NCBI GenBank assembly: GCA_030562215.1
Contig: JAUPFL010000001.1
Coordinates: forward strand, 2,716,501 to 2,780,500
DNA length: 64,000 nt
Direction: 5' to 3'
Source of the DNA: Peribacillus frigoritolerans
Lineage (GTDB): Bacteria > Bacillota > Bacilli > Bacillales > DSM-1321
A program made the translations under genes and the position numbers. The notes below the pieces were generated by a model. It did no database searches, was not told where the DNA came from, and saw only the letters and a list, made by a program, of their open reading frames with translations. Positions 10,685 through 20,768 of the stretch are shown here, piece by piece. Positions within the stretch are counted from its first letter, which is position 1; each line of letters opens with the position of its first letter.

Positions 10685-11780
10685 ATGGATAAAGTAAAAG
10701 TGCTGATAGTGGACGATTCTGCATTTATGAGGAAGTTAATTTCAGAGTTTTTAGCAGAAGATAGCAGGATGGAAGTCATCGGGACTGCCAGGAATGGAAG
10801 AGATGCCATAGACAAAATAAAGGCTTTAAAACCCGATGTCGTGACTTTGGATGTGGAAATGCCGATTATGGACGGATTGGAAGCATTAAACCGGATCATG
10901 AATGAATGTCCAACCGCTGTAGTCATGTTATCAAGCACAACGAAAAAAGGAACGGAAAATACATTTTCCGCTATGAACAGTGGAGCCTTTGATTTTGTGG
11001 CTAAACCTTCGGGAGCCATTTCATTGGACTTACATAAAATCAAGAAAGAACTCCATGAAAAAGTTATGGCTGCCAGCAGGGCAAATGTTCACAAACTAGA
11101 AAAAATGCGATAAATATTGAAAGAAGCCAATCGGTTTGGGGAAAATATAGTAAAATAGATTCATTAGAATCATCAATAAACGAAAAAAAACAAAGTATAT
11201 GGTCCGAAGGATATAAGAAAATAATAGTCATCGGTACATCAACAGGAGGCCCGAGAGCTCTGCAGACCGTCTTGACAGGACTCCCAGAAGAAATTGATGC
11301 ACCCATACTCATTGTCCAGCATATGCCCCCGGTTTCACAAAATCCTTGGCTACACGCCTGAATTCATTATGCAAGATAAAAGTGAAGGAAGCTGAAGAGG
11401 GTGAACTGATTCAAAAAGGTGTCGCCTACATCGCACCTGGAGGCTTTCACTTGAAAGTGAGGAAAGTCGGAATGAGCTGGGCAATCCTTTTGGATCAATC
11501 CGAATTGCGTAATGGACATCGCCCGTCGGTTGATGTGCTAATTGAATCGGTAAGTGAAATGAATGATTATGCGAAAATAGCCGTTATCATGACCGGGATG
11601 GGGATGGACGGATCGAAGGGGCTTACCAAGCTTAAACAAAAGGGTCCTTTAAAAGCGATAGCCGAATCACAGGAAACTTCAATCGTTTTTGGTATGCCTA
11701 AGGCTGCAATCAATACCAAGTTAATAGATAGCATAGAGGATGTAGAAAAAATAGCTAGAGCGGTAATAAGCTATTGTTAA
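10685..11780 (+). CDS. cheB: Chemotaxis methylesterase/deamidase CheB (two frameshifts)
   Basis: CheB removes methyl groups from (and deamidates) chemoreceptors. An N-terminal receiver domain ([10 protein letters not shown]; phosphoacceptor near Asp56 in [11 protein letters not shown]) is joined by a linker to the catalytic domain, with [11 protein letters not shown] (catalytic Ser), VQHMPPGFT (His) and [11 protein letters not shown] (Asp). Two losses break it: an A near 11102 in the linker, and a G near 11331 ([14 protein letters not shown] restored). Restored length is about 365 residues versus 357 in B. subtilis. The start ATG at 10685 has only a weak ribosome site, consistent with coupling to flhG. 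Confidence 0.92.
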
Positions 11781-11801
11781 CACATGGAGGTGTGAGATTG
11801 T

Positions 11802-13842
11802 ATGGATATGAATCAGTATTTAGAGGTATTTATTGAAGAAAGTAAAGAACATCTTCAAACGTGCAGCGAACAGTTGCTGGTACTCGAAAAGAACCCGGAA
11901 GACCTCTCGATAGTAAATGAAATCTTTCGTTCCGCCCATACCTTAAAAGGGATGTCGGCAACTATGGGGTATGAGGACCTAGCCAATTTAACTCATAAAA
12001 TGGAGAATGTGTTGGATGCGATCCGAAACAGTCAAATCGTTCTTTCACCTGAATTATTTGACGTGATATTTTTAGCGGTGGATGATTTAGAAGCGATGGT
12101 CATGTCCATTGCTGAAGGTGGAGATGGAAAAAGAAATGTGATGGGGGTTGTCCATCAGCTGGAAATGATTGAAAAAGGGGAGTCGCCCGTTTCTTCAACC
12201 ATTGCAGAAGTTGCAGCAGCTTCTGCGGTCCTTGAAAAGGAGGAAATGACTGTTGGAGAGTACGATGAATTTGAATGGACAGTACTTCAACAGTCAAAAG
12301 ATCAAGGATTCAACAGCTTCGAAATTTCGATAGGGTTGCGTGAGGACTGTCTTTTAAAAGCTGCCCGGGTGTTTATGGTTTTTGAGGTGCTTGAAAAGTC
12401 AGGTGAAGTAATCAAGTCACACCCACCCGTCGAACTTTTGGAAGAAGAGCAATTCGATCAGCGATTTACAATCACGATGGTAACAACAGAATCGAGTGAT
12501 GAGATAAAGAAAAAATCATGAAGGTTTCCGAAGTGGATCAAGTTGTTGTAAATGCACTTGATCTCGAACGCTTGCGGTATGCATCCCTTTCTAAAGAGGA
12601 TAAAGTTACTGAAACCCCAAAACACGAGACAAATAATGCCGCGCTTCCTACTGAATATGATGATAGGAAAAAACAGGCACCCGTTAAGACGGCATCAAGC
12701 AAGACCATTCGGGTGAACATTGAGCGGCTTGATATATTAATGAACTTATTCGAGGAACTGGTAATCGATAGAGGCAGGCTTGACCAAATATCCAGTGATT
12801 TGGATAATCAAGAATTGCATGAAACAGTAGAAAGAATGTCCCGTATAACCAGTGATTTACAAACAATCGTATTGAATATGCGGATGGTGCCCGTGGAAAC
12901 TGTATTCAATCGTTTTCCTAAAATGGTACGTCAATTGGCAAGGGACTTAAAGAAGAAAGTCAATTTGGAAATCAACGGTGCCGAAACGGAACTTGATCGT
13001 ACAGTCATTGATGAAATCGGTGATCCTCTCGTCCATTTAATAAGGAATGCCATGGATCATGGAATTGAAACACCTGAAGAACGTTTGGCGAAAGGAAAGA
13101 ATGAAGAAGGTAAAATCCTGTTAAAAGCATATCACAGCGGTAATCATGTTTTCATTGAAATCGAGGATGACGGCGCAGGAATCAATAAAGATCGAGTCTT
13201 GAACAAGGCGCTATCCAATGGGATATTAACTAAGGAAACTGCCTCCACCCTAACGGATAAGCAAATCTATGAATTGATATTCGCTTCTGGTTTCTCAACA
13301 GCGGAAACCATTTCAGATGTATCGGGACGCGGTGTGGGGCTGGATGTAGTTAAAAATACCATTGAGTCCCTCGGTGGATCTGTCACGATCGATTCCAAAG
13401 AGAATGAAGGATCCATCTTCCTTATTCAGCTTCCGCTTACATTGTCCATAATTTCTGTCATGCTGGTTGCAATCCAAAACGAAAAATATGCCATACCGCT
13501 TTCTTCCATTATAGAAACAGCAATCATAAAAAATCAGATATCTTGAATGCCCATAATCAACAGGTCATTGACTTCAGGGGAAAGATTCTGCCGCTTCTGT
13601 TCTTGAAAGATATATTTGAAGTGCCTATCAGTCAGGAAGAAGAAGAGTCCCTCTCTGTGGTCATTGTAAGAAAAGGCGATAAATTAGCCGGATTAGTCGT
13701 TGATTCATTCATCGGGCAGCTGGAAATCGTTCTTAAATCACTGGGTAATTATTTAACTAGTGCATTTGCAATATCGGGGGCAACGATACTTGGTGATGGT
13801 CAAGTTGCTTTAATCATAGATTGCAACACATTGATTCATTGA
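11802..13842 (+). CDS. cheA: Chemotaxis histidine kinase CheA (two frameshifts)
   Basis: CheA autophosphorylates in response to receptor state and passes phosphate to CheY and CheB. The P1 phosphotransfer domain carries His46 in FRSAHTLKGMSATMGY; a P2 domain follows, then dimerisation P3 (MNLFEELVIDRGRLDQIS), the ATPase P4 with N box LIRNAMDHGIE and glycine boxes DDGAGI and GRGVGLDVV, and a CheW-like P5 ending ATILGDGQVALIIDC. Two missing A bases split it, near 12514 (IKKKIMKVSEVDQV restored) and near 13530 (IIKKSDILNAHNQQ restored). Restored length is about 680 residues; B. subtilis CheA is about 672. Confidence 0.94.
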
Positions 13843-13947
13843 TGATAGATAAATGGGACACGTAATGGGACGTTGGTTCAACCGTGTCGATTCGGATTTC
13901 GTCAATACTACACACCAATGATGAGTTTATTAAAAGGAGGGGAATAG

Positions 13948-14402
13948 ATGTCGGAGGATATGAAAGTGATCGTATTTCAAATTAAGGATAAAGAATATGC
14001 GATTCCAGTGGATAAGGTCAGCGGTATCGAAAAGCTACTGCATATTACCAGAGTTCCAAAGGCTGTGAAGTTTGTTAAGGGAGTCATAAATTTAAGGGGG
14101 TAATCACCCCAATTATTGATTTACGGGTTCGCTTTGGTTTTGAAGAGGTGGAATACGATGAAGCAACAAGGATTATCATCGTCATCCTGGATGATATGGA
14201 GGTTGGGTTAATAGTGGACTCTGCCAATGATGTTTTGGATATTCCTGTGGAGAGTATCGAACCTCAGCCTGAAGTTGTGGGACATTTGGCTTCAGAATAC
14301 ATTAGCGGAGTGGCTAAAATTGAAAAGCGGCTGCTCGTCCTAATTAATTTGGAGAAGGCATTAAGTCTGGAAATGACTGAAAATATGTTAAGAGAAGGAT
14401 AA
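13948..14402 (+). CDS. cheW: Chemotaxis coupling protein CheW (frameshift)
   Basis: CheW is the adaptor linking chemoreceptors to CheA. It is a single CheW domain: MSEDMKVIVFQIKDKEYAIP, then VSGIEKLLHITRVPKA, FVKGVINLRGVITPIIDLR and GLIVDSANDVLDIP. One G missing in the run at about 14096-14100 creates a stop after NLRG; repair joins both halves to give about 151 residues. The ATG at 13948 follows AAAGGAGGGG. The 105-base gap from cheA holds no feature I can support. Confidence 0.93.
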
Positions 14403-14406
14403 TCAT

Positions 14407-15045
14407 ATGTCGTTCATTGAGAAAATCAACCCTCTTCAACTCGATATTTTGAAGGAAATCGGTAATATAGGTGCAGGAAACGCAGCAACTGCGCTTTCTG
14501 CCATCCTTAATAGGAAAATTGATATGAATGTTCCTAATGTCCGAATCGTTTCCTTTGATGAAATGATGGAAATGGCTGGCGGGGCCGATCACGTCGTGGC
14601 CAGCGTTTTCCTTAGAATAGAAGGTGATGCTTCAGGGAGTATGTTTTTTATCCTTTCACTGCCTGTAGCCCAATACTTGATTCGTAAGATGACAGGTGAT
14701 GAGACCTTTTTGATAGATTCAGCACCCTATACTGAATTGGCGCTCTCTTGCCTTCAGGAATTAGGGAATATTTTATCGGGATCTTATCTCTCTTCCCTTT
14801 CTGATTTCACCCGATTGAATATCCATCCATCCGTTCCATCCTTGAGCATCGATATGGTAGGGGCAACGATCAGTTATGGGTTATTGGAATTATCTCAAGT
14901 AAGTGACGCAGCCATCGTCATTGATACTGTACTTGAGAAGGACCAGCTTTTTGCTGACTCCATTAATGGTCATTTCTTTCTATTACCTGATCCCGAATTT
15001 TTTGATATCATTTTTTCCGCTTTAGGAGTGTCACATAATGACTGA
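14407..15045 (+). CDS. cheC: CheY-P phosphatase CheC
   Basis: CheC dephosphorylates CheY-P and works with CheD in adaptation. The 212-residue protein has the two phosphatase helices of the family, each with Glu and Asn: [17 protein letters not shown] near residues 16-30 and [17 protein letters not shown] near 117-133. It begins four bases after the cheW stop and its own stop overlaps the cheD ATG. The gene is intact. Confidence 0.96.
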   Translation: MSFIEKINPLQLDILKEIGNIGAGNAATALSAILNRKIDMNVPNVRIVSFDEMMEMAGGADHVVASVFLRIEGDASGSMFFILSLPVAQYLIRKMTGDETFLIDSAPYTELALSCLQELGNILSGSYLSSLSDFTRLNIHPSVPSLSIDMVGATISYGLLELSQVSDAAIVIDTVLEKDQLFADSINGHFFLLPDPEFFDIIFSALGVSHND

Positions 15046-15539
15046 ATCGGTAAAGGTCCAGGTTGTTAAGGTTGGAATAGCGGATATGAATATAATAAAA
15101 CCTCCCTATACGATTCGTACTTCCGGGTTGGGATCGTGTGTCGGTGTTGTGATTTATGATGAAAAAAAGAAATTGCAGGTTTGGCCCATATCATGTTGCC
15201 TGACTCTTCACTCGCTAAATCGGGACAGATCAACGTTGCCAAATTTGCAGATACGGCGATAAAGGAATTAGTGCAGGTCTTAGTGAAAGAAGGCGCAAGA
15301 ATGCCATTCCTAAAAGCGAAGCTTGCTGGCGGAGCACAAATGTTTCAATTTGCCTCCGGCGGGATTTAATGAGAATCGGACCACGGAATGTGGAAGCTGT
15401 CCGGAAAGAGTTATCTGACTTGCGGATTAGAGTCGTTGCCGAAGATGTTGGCGGGAATAGCGGGAGAACGATTGAATTCAATTTAAATGATTGTTTGCTA
15501 AATATACGGACCGTTACAAAAGGGACTAAAAACATATAG
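15038..15539 (+). CDS. cheD: Chemoreceptor glutamine deamidase CheD (two frameshifts)
   Basis: CheD deamidates glutamines on chemoreceptors and stimulates CheC. The catalytic Cys lies in [12 protein letters not shown] and the His in [10 protein letters not shown], as in the family; [11 protein letters not shown] and [15 protein letters not shown] follow. Two missing G bases split it: near 15180 ([11 protein letters not shown] restored) and near 15363 ([13 protein letters not shown] restored). Restored length is about 167 residues, one more than B. subtilis CheD. The ATG overlaps the cheC stop. Confidence 0.92.
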
Positions 15540-15645
15540 GACGGATTCAAAAATATGACAGATGCATTTGCAGCCGAATTATGCATTTATGGCTTTAAGG
15601 GCCGTTTTGATCACAAATCGTATAACAATGTTAGGAGGATGTCCA

Positions 15646-16410
15646 ATGTCTCATCTGACCATCGAAGAAGAGCAGTTATGTTGGAAAAATTGGGTGGATT
15701 GCAGAGATCCGCAAGCCGGGGACATTTTGGTAAAGAAATACATACCTCTCGTATCGTACCATGTTCAACGTATTTCAGTAAGTCTTCCTAAAAATGTGAG
15801 CCGGGATGATATAAGGAGTTTAGGGATGATGGGGTTATTCGATGCCCTGGAACGTTTTGATACGAAGCGTGACCTCAAGTTTGACACATATGCATCATTT
15901 AGAATTCGTGGTGCCATTTTAGATGGATTAAGAAAAGAGGATTGGCTTCCACGGAGTGCAAGAGATAAAGCCAAGAAAATTGAATCTGCAATAGAGAGGC
16001 TGGAGCAGCGATACATGAGGAACCTTTCGCCAAATGAGATTGCCGCTGAATTGAATATACCGGAAGATGAAGTATATGCTGCATTAAATGAGAATTTCTT
16101 TGCCAATGTACTATCAATGGATGAAAATCCCCAAGAGGATGATAAAGAAAGCGCGAATTTTCATATTAAAGATGAAAAGGCGGATTTACCTGAGGAACAT
16201 GTGTTAAGGGAAGAACTGTATGAGGAATTAGCTAAAGTCATAGAAACCCTAAATGAAAAGGAACAATTGGTTTTACAGCTTTTTTATAAAGAAGAACTGA
16301 CCTTAACCGAAATCGGACAAGTGATGAGCCTATCTACGTCCCGGATATCCCAAATTCACTCGAAAGCGATTTATAAATTAAGAAACACGATGCAAGATCA
16401 AAAGATTTAA
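15646..16410 (+). CDS. sigD: Motility sigma factor SigD
   Basis: SigD directs transcription of late flagellar, chemotaxis and autolysin genes. The 254-residue protein shows sigma region 2 (DALERFDTKRDLKFDTYASFRIRGAILDGLRKEDWLPR, read as adjoining blocks) and region 4 with the helix-turn-helix LTLTEIGQVMSLSTSRISQIHSKA. I choose the ATG at 15646, preceded by TTAGGAGG and giving exactly the B. subtilis length. The frame stays open upstream to an ATG at 15562 (28 extra residues), so a longer form or a short upstream reading frame cannot be excluded. The 106-base gap after cheD contains nothing else clear. Confidence 0.95.
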   Translation: MSHLTIEEEQLCWKNWVDCRDPQAGDILVKKYIPLVSYHVQRISVSLPKNVSRDDIRSLGMMGLFDALERFDTKRDLKFDTYASFRIRGAILDGLRKEDWLPRSARDKAKKIESAIERLEQRYMRNLSPNEIAAELNIPEDEVYAALNENFFANVLSMDENPQEDDKESANFHIKDEKADLPEEHVLREELYEELAKVIETLNEKEQLVLQLFYKEELTLTEIGQVMSLSTSRISQIHSKAIYKLRNTMQDQKI

Positions 16411-16443
16411 TCATGATATTTTCATTGAAGAGGGCTGTGGGGT

Positions 16444-16660
16444 CTGGAAAGCATAAAGATTCCAATTGAACGAAGAAAGCACCTATAAATCAACTTGAAA
16501 GAATTCTTACGGATACCCGCATCCGTAAATGTTTCGAAATCACAGAATGTTCGAACTGTACTTTGTCAAGAAGAGAATAGAGAAAGTAACCAAGAAAAAA
16601 ACAACAGTGAAAAAAGATCCCCATCCGTATAAAGGTAATAGGATTGACTATTCCCGTTAA
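16444..16660 (+). CDS. Possible unnamed small basic protein between sigD and swrB (disrupted)
   Basis: I do not recognise this. Three frames carry coding-like pieces that join if one base is restored at each of two points: IKIPIERRK (from about 16453), PINQLERILTDTRIRK (from about 16482) and KRIEKVTKKKTTVKKDPHPY followed by KGNRIDYSR, stopping at 16658-16660. Both joins need a single missing base, plausibly an A (near 16478 and near 16568), the same kind of error that breaks neighbouring known genes. The result is a lysine/arginine-rich protein of about 70 residues, perhaps with an ECSNC cysteine pair. The start is unclear (possibly a damaged TTG near 16444, behind GAGGG). The swrB ATG follows 12 bases later. 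Confidence 0.4.
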
Positions 16661-16672
16661 TTAGGAGGCAAC

Positions 16673-17300
16673 ATGTCAGCATTTTTATATTTCTGTTGTT
16701 TGTATTGAACATGTTCACCATTTTCGCCATCATCGTTTTATATCTTCGTCAAAATCGTTTAAGTAAGTTGGAAAAAGACCAAAAAGCCATCATTAGAGAA
16801 ATGGAACAACTTTTGTCTGGTTATTTAATGGAGATGAAAGAAGACAACGAGACATTGGTAAAGGCAATCACCAATTCGGTGGCAATGAATCCAGAGCATG
16901 GACAAAAAGGACAAGAAAATGGTTCAATCAAAGAAACAAAGGAAGAAAAACAAGAACAAAACATTCTGCTAGAGTATAAAGTGGGAAGCCGTGCCGCGGC
17001 TAAAAAGCAGGCGATTAACGCTTATAAAATAATGCCTGAAGAAAATGAGGCAAATGCTTTACCCGTAAAAGTCGAGGACAAATTGGAGCTTGCATCGGCT
17101 GCCACTTCCCCTCAAAATCAGGGGAAGCCGGCTGGCATGGAATTTTCGGACATGCTGCAGGCTTCGTTAAATGAACGGTCATTAAATGAAAAAGTGGATA
17201 TGTTAGCGGATCAAGGACTTTCAATAGAGGAAATCGCCAAAAGTTAGGTCGCGGTCAAACGGAGGTAGAGCTATTACTAAAGTTTCGCATGAATAGATAA
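16673..17300 (+). CDS. swrB: Swarming motility protein SwrB (YlxL; two frameshifts)
   Basis: SwrB promotes flagellar basal body maturation and export activation. The restored protein is about 209 residues: an N-terminal membrane helix (SAFFIFLLFVLNMFTIFAII), a charged coiled-coil-like stretch (RQNRLSKLEKDQKAIIREME), a low-complexity middle and a C-terminal helix-turn-helix-like tail (LSIEEIAKKLGRGQTEVELL). The ATG at 16673 follows TTAGGAGG. One T is missing near 16682-16686 and one A near 17243; unrepaired, the protein lacks its anchor and its tail. It is longer than B. subtilis SwrB (about 167), mainly in the middle. It is the last gene of the fla/che operon. Confidence 0.85.
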
Positions 17301-17309
17301 ACTTATCTC

Positions 17310-17338
17310 TTGATTGTGCAGAGTCATTATGATATATT
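17310..17338 (+). promoter_or_regulatory. Sigma-A promoter for rpsB
   Basis: TTGATT at 17310-17315 and TATATT at 17333-17338 are separated by 17 bases. The position, ten bases after swrB and about 115 bases before rpsB, fits a vegetative promoter with an untranslated leader. The leader also holds a small hairpin, GTGT-TAAT-ACAC, at about 17348-17359. Confidence 0.7.
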
Positions 17339-17454
17339 ATGAAATGGTGTTAATACACACGCCCCGTGATTCTTGCAGATGGTGCTGTTACGACAGTTTC
17401 TGTATGAAAATGATCGGTGCGGAGGAAAAACAAAACCATTTAGGAGGAACTAAA

Positions 17455-18168
17455 ATGTCAGTCATTTCTATGAAACAATTGCTTGAAGCTGGTGTGCATT
17501 TCGGACACCAAACACGTCGCTGGAACCCGAAAATGAAGAAATATATCTTCACTGAGCGTAACGGCATCTACATCATCGACCTTCAAAAAACAGTTAAAAA
17601 GGTTGAAGAAGCTTATAACTTCGTGAAAGAACTAGCTGCTAACGGTGGTACTGTTCTTTTCGTCGGAACTAAAAAACAAGCTCAAGAGTCTGTTAAAGAA
17701 GAAGCTATCCGTTCTGGTATGTACTATGTAAACCAACGTTGGTTAGGTGGAACTTTAACAAACTTTGAAACAATCCAAAAACGTATCGCTCGTCTTAAAG
17801 ATATCGAAAAAATGGAAGAAAACGGAACTTTCGAAGTACTTCCTAAAAAAGAAGTTATCCAACTTAAAAAAGAATGGGATCGCTTAGAGAAATTCTTAGG
17901 CGGTATTAAAGATATGAAGACTCTTCCAGATGCGATCTTCGTTATCGACCCACGCAAAGAGCGTATTGCTGTTGCGGAAGCACACAAATTACACATTCCA
18001 CTTGTTGGTATCGTTGATACAAACTGTGATCCGGATGAAATCGATGTAGTTATTCCTGCGAATGACGATGCAATCCGTGCTGTTAAATTATTAACAGGTA
18101 AAATGGCAGATGCTATCTTAGAAGCTAAACAAGGCGAAGAAACAGCAACTGAAACAACTACTGCTTAA
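17455..18168 (+). CDS. rpsB: 30S ribosomal protein S2
   Basis: S2 is a small-subunit protein needed for S1 binding and translation initiation. The 237-residue protein starts [20 protein letters not shown] and includes the family blocks [51 protein letters not shown] and [20 protein letters not shown]. The ATG at 17455 follows TAGGAGGA; a longer open frame from 17314 runs through the leader and is not used. It has its own promoter and terminator. The gene is intact. Confidence 0.97.
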   Translation: MSVISMKQLLEAGVHFGHQTRRWNPKMKKYIFTERNGIYIIDLQKTVKKVEEAYNFVKELAANGGTVLFVGTKKQAQESVKEEAIRSGMYYVNQRWLGGTLTNFETIQKRIARLKDIEKMEENGTFEVLPKKEVIQLKKEWDRLEKFLGGIKDMKTLPDAIFVIDPRKERIAVAEAHKLHIPLVGIVDTNCDPDEIDVVIPANDDAIRAVKLLTGKMADAILEAKQGEETATETTTA

Positions 18169-18185
18169 TAAGTAAAAAAGGTTGC

Positions 18186-18250
18186 TTATTCAGTAAGAAA
18201 AAGGTGATAAGAGGATAATGCCTTTTATCCCTTTTTTTTGCACTGAATAA
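18186..18250 (+). terminator. Nested hairpin terminator between rpsB and tsf
   Basis: An inner stem GGATAA/TTATCC (18213-18218 with 18225-18230) is followed by a run of eight T (18232-18239). An outer perfect arm pair, TTATTCAGT (18186-18194) and ACTGAATAA (18242-18250), encloses it. The rest of the 307-base gap before tsf (to 18475) is AT-rich leader in which I could not settle on one promoter. Confidence 0.7.
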
Positions 18251-18475
18251 ACATACATAAAATCACTGTACGGAATGTCTTTTTAAAAAGGTATGGGCGA
18301 TTTTTAAGGGATGAAAATCATCAGCTGATTTAGTTCCGTCATATTGACTGAAAAAGTGGATGTTTATCAGAAATATTGTCAAGGCTCGTCATTTTCTTTG
18401 AAGGTAACAAGTATTTTTTGGCAATAATGGGTAAAGATTGAATAAACTGCATTTAATTTGAGGAGGATATATATT

Positions 18476-19360
18476 ATGGCAATCACTGCACAATTAGTTA
18501 AAGAATTGCGTGAAAAAACTGGTGCCGGTATGATGGACTGTAAAAAGGCACTTGTACAAACAGAAGGCGATATGGAAAAGGCAATCGATTTCCTACGTGA
18601 AAAAGGAATTGCGAAAGCTGCTAATAAAGGCGACCGTATTGCTGCTGAAGGTTTAACTTCAATCGTTGTTGAAGGAAACCAAGCGGTTATTCTTGAAGTG
18701 AACTCTGAAACTGATTTCGTCGCTAAAAACGAAGGCTTCCAAATTCTTGTTAAAGAATTGGCTGGGTTCCTTCTTGCCAACAAACCTGAAAGCGTTGAAG
18801 CTGCTCTTGAGCAAACAATGGAAAATGGAGCAAAAGTTGCAGACCATATCAATGCTGCTGTTGCTAAAATCGGGGAAAAATTAACTCTTCGCCGTTTCCA
18901 AGTCGTTTCTAAAACAGATAACGACGCATTTGGTGCATACCTTCACATGGGTGGACGCATCAGCGTACTATCAGTTCTTGAAGGTACAACTGACGAAGAG
19001 GCAGCTAAAGGCGTTTCAATGCATATTGCTGCAATTAACCCTAAATATATCTCTCGCGACCAAGTGGATGCTAGCGAATTAGAACGCGAACGCGAAGTTC
19101 TTACGCAGCAAGCTCTTAATGAAGGAAAACCTGAAAAAATCGTTGCGAAAATGGTTGAAGGACGCATCAATAAATTCTACGAAGAAATCTGTGTTAACGA
19201 ACAAGCTTTCGTTAAGAACCCTGATCAAAAAGTGGGACAATTCGTTGAATCAAAAGGCGGAAAAATCCAATCATTCGTTCGTTATGAAGTAGGGGAAGGT
19301 CTTGAAAAACGTCAAGAAAACTTTGCTGAAGAAGTAATGAACCAAGTTAAAAAAGACTAA
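18476..19360 (+). CDS. tsf: Translation elongation factor Ts
   Basis: EF-Ts exchanges GDP for GTP on EF-Tu. The 294-residue protein begins [20 protein letters not shown] and contains the signature [20 protein letters not shown], then [12 protein letters not shown] in the core and a C-terminal module ending [10 protein letters not shown]. The ATG at 18476 follows TGAGGAGGATAT. It is intact, about one residue longer than B. subtilis EF-Ts, and ends in a strong terminator. Confidence 0.97.
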   Translation: MAITAQLVKELREKTGAGMMDCKKALVQTEGDMEKAIDFLREKGIAKAANKGDRIAAEGLTSIVVEGNQAVILEVNSETDFVAKNEGFQILVKELAGFLLANKPESVEAALEQTMENGAKVADHINAAVAKIGEKLTLRRFQVVSKTDNDAFGAYLHMGGRISVLSVLEGTTDEEAAKGVSMHIAAINPKYISRDQVDASELEREREVLTQQALNEGKPEKIVAKMVEGRINKFYEEICVNEQAFVKNPDQKVGQFVESKGGKIQSFVRYEVGEGLEKRQENFAEEVMNQVKKD

Positions 19361-19380
19361 TTGTCAGATAGTTAATAATG

Positions 19381-19408
19381 GGGAACACTCTTGTGTTCCC
19401 TATTTTTT
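19381..19408 (+). terminator. Terminator after tsf
   Basis: Perfect 8-bp stem GGGAACAC/GTGTTCCC (19381-19388 and 19393-19400) with a TCTT loop, followed by TATTTTTT. It lies 21 bases after tsf. Confidence 0.88.
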
Positions 19409-19485
19409 GAAATGTCATGAATTTTTGGCAGTATTGCAAGAAAGCATGATGAACGAATGAAAAGATTACATAGTTGGAGGTTCTC

Positions 19486-20208
19486 ATGAGTAACGCTAAA
19501 TATAAACGTGTCGTTCTAAAACTAAGTGGTGAAGCATTAGCCGGTGAAGAAGGATTTGGAATTAATCCTGCAGTAATTAAATCCATTGCTGAACAAGTCA
19601 AGGAAGTGGCAGAGCTTGATGTGGAAGTGGCTGTCGTTGTCGGAGGCGGAAACATTTGGCGCGGGAAAATAGGCAGTGAAATGGGCATGGATCGTGCTAA
19701 TGCCGATTATATGGGTATGCTGGCTACAGTCATGAACTCATTGGCATTACAAGACAGCCTTGATCAGCTTGGAATTGAAACGCGCGTTCAAACTTCCATT
19801 GAGATGAGACAAGTCGCAGAACCATACATTAGACGCCGTGCAATCAGGCATCTTGAGAAAAAGAGAGTGGTGATTTTTGCAGCTGGTACAGGTAATCCAT
19901 ATTTCTCAACGGATACCACTGCCGCCCTGCGTGCTGCAGAAATTGAAGCTGATGTCATCTTGATGGCGAAGAATAATGTGGATGGCGTATACAATGCAGA
20001 TCCGGTTAAAGACAAAAATGCAGTGAAGTATGATAAACTTTCCTATCTTGATGTGATCAAAGAAGGGTTAGAAGTAATGGATTCAACTGCGTCCTCACTA
20101 TGCATGGACAATGATATTCCATTGATCGTCTTCTCAATCATGGAAAAAGGTAATATTAAACGGGCCGTTTTAGGCGAAACGCTTGGAACTATTGTAAGGG
20201 GGAAATAA
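19486..20208 (+). CDS. pyrH: Uridylate kinase
   Basis: PyrH phosphorylates UMP to UDP for nucleic acid and cell-wall precursor synthesis. The 240-residue amino-acid-kinase-fold protein shows [42 protein letters not shown] and [20 protein letters not shown]. The ATG at 19486 follows TTGGAGG; an in-frame start at 19474 is less likely. Length equals B. subtilis PyrH. The frr ATG follows three bases after its stop. Confidence 0.97.
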   Translation: MSNAKYKRVVLKLSGEALAGEEGFGINPAVIKSIAEQVKEVAELDVEVAVVVGGGNIWRGKIGSEMGMDRANADYMGMLATVMNSLALQDSLDQLGIETRVQTSIEMRQVAEPYIRRRAIRHLEKKRVVIFAAGTGNPYFSTDTTAALRAAEIEADVILMAKNNVDGVYNADPVKDKNAVKYDKLSYLDVIKEGLEVMDSTASSLCMDNDIPLIVFSIMEKGNIKRAVLGETLGTIVRGK

Positions 20209-20211
20209 AAG

Positions 20212-20768
20212 ATGCCGAAACAAGTTATTTCGAATGCGAAAACGAAAATGGAAAAAGCCATTGGAGCGTACACACGTGAATTAGCAAGCATCCGTGCCGG
20301 AAGGGCAAATGCCTCATTGCTTGATAGAATCTCGATTGATTATTATGGTTCGCCGACACCAGTAAATCAGGTGGCTGGTATTTCTGTCCCTGAAGCTAGG
20401 CTATTAGTCATTCAACCATATGATAAAACGGTATTGGGTGAAATCGAAAAGGCGATTTTGAAATCAGACTTAGGCTTAAATCCTTCTAATGATGGATCGG
20501 TCATCAGGATAGCCATCCCGGCGTTAACTGAAGAGCGCAGAAAAGAGCTTGTGAAAGTTGTGAAAAAGAAGCGGAAGAGGCGAAAATAGCTGTCCGTAAT
20601 GTGCGTCGCGATGCTAATGATGATTTGAAAAAGCTTGAAAAAAATGGTGAAATCACTGAAGATGATTTACGTGGCTATGCTGATGACATCCAAAAGATGA
20701 CAGATGGCAATATCACGAAAATCGATGAAATTACAAAAGATAAAGAAAAAGAAATTTTGGAAGTATAA
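20212..20768 (+). CDS. frr: Ribosome recycling factor (frameshift)
   Basis: RRF, with EF-G, splits post-termination ribosomes. The sequence has the family start [20 protein letters not shown], then [19 protein letters not shown] and [14 protein letters not shown]. One A missing near 20569-20573 sends it to a false stop at 20589; repair gives [20 protein letters not shown] and a normal end [12 protein letters not shown]. Restored length is 185 residues, the same as B. subtilis RRF. Confidence 0.94.

Noticed and set aside
9794..11113. A genuine FlhG-CheB fusion protein
   Set aside because: One missing T explains it, a stop and a separate cheB ATG reappear on repair, and neighbouring genes carry the same error type.
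13843..13947. A small gene or promoter between cheA and cheW
   Set aside because: No open frame with a ribosome site and no convincing promoter; only the cheW ribosome site is clear.
15555..15791. Reading frames between cheD and sigD (from 15555 and 15562) as separate genes
   Set aside because: The first overlaps sigD in another frame and resembles no known family. The second is an in-frame N-terminal extension of sigD; the ATG at 15646 has a strong ribosome site and gives the standard length.
17314..17454. N-terminal extension of ribosomal protein S2
   Set aside because: It runs through the promoter -10 and leader; the family start and ribosome site are at 17455.
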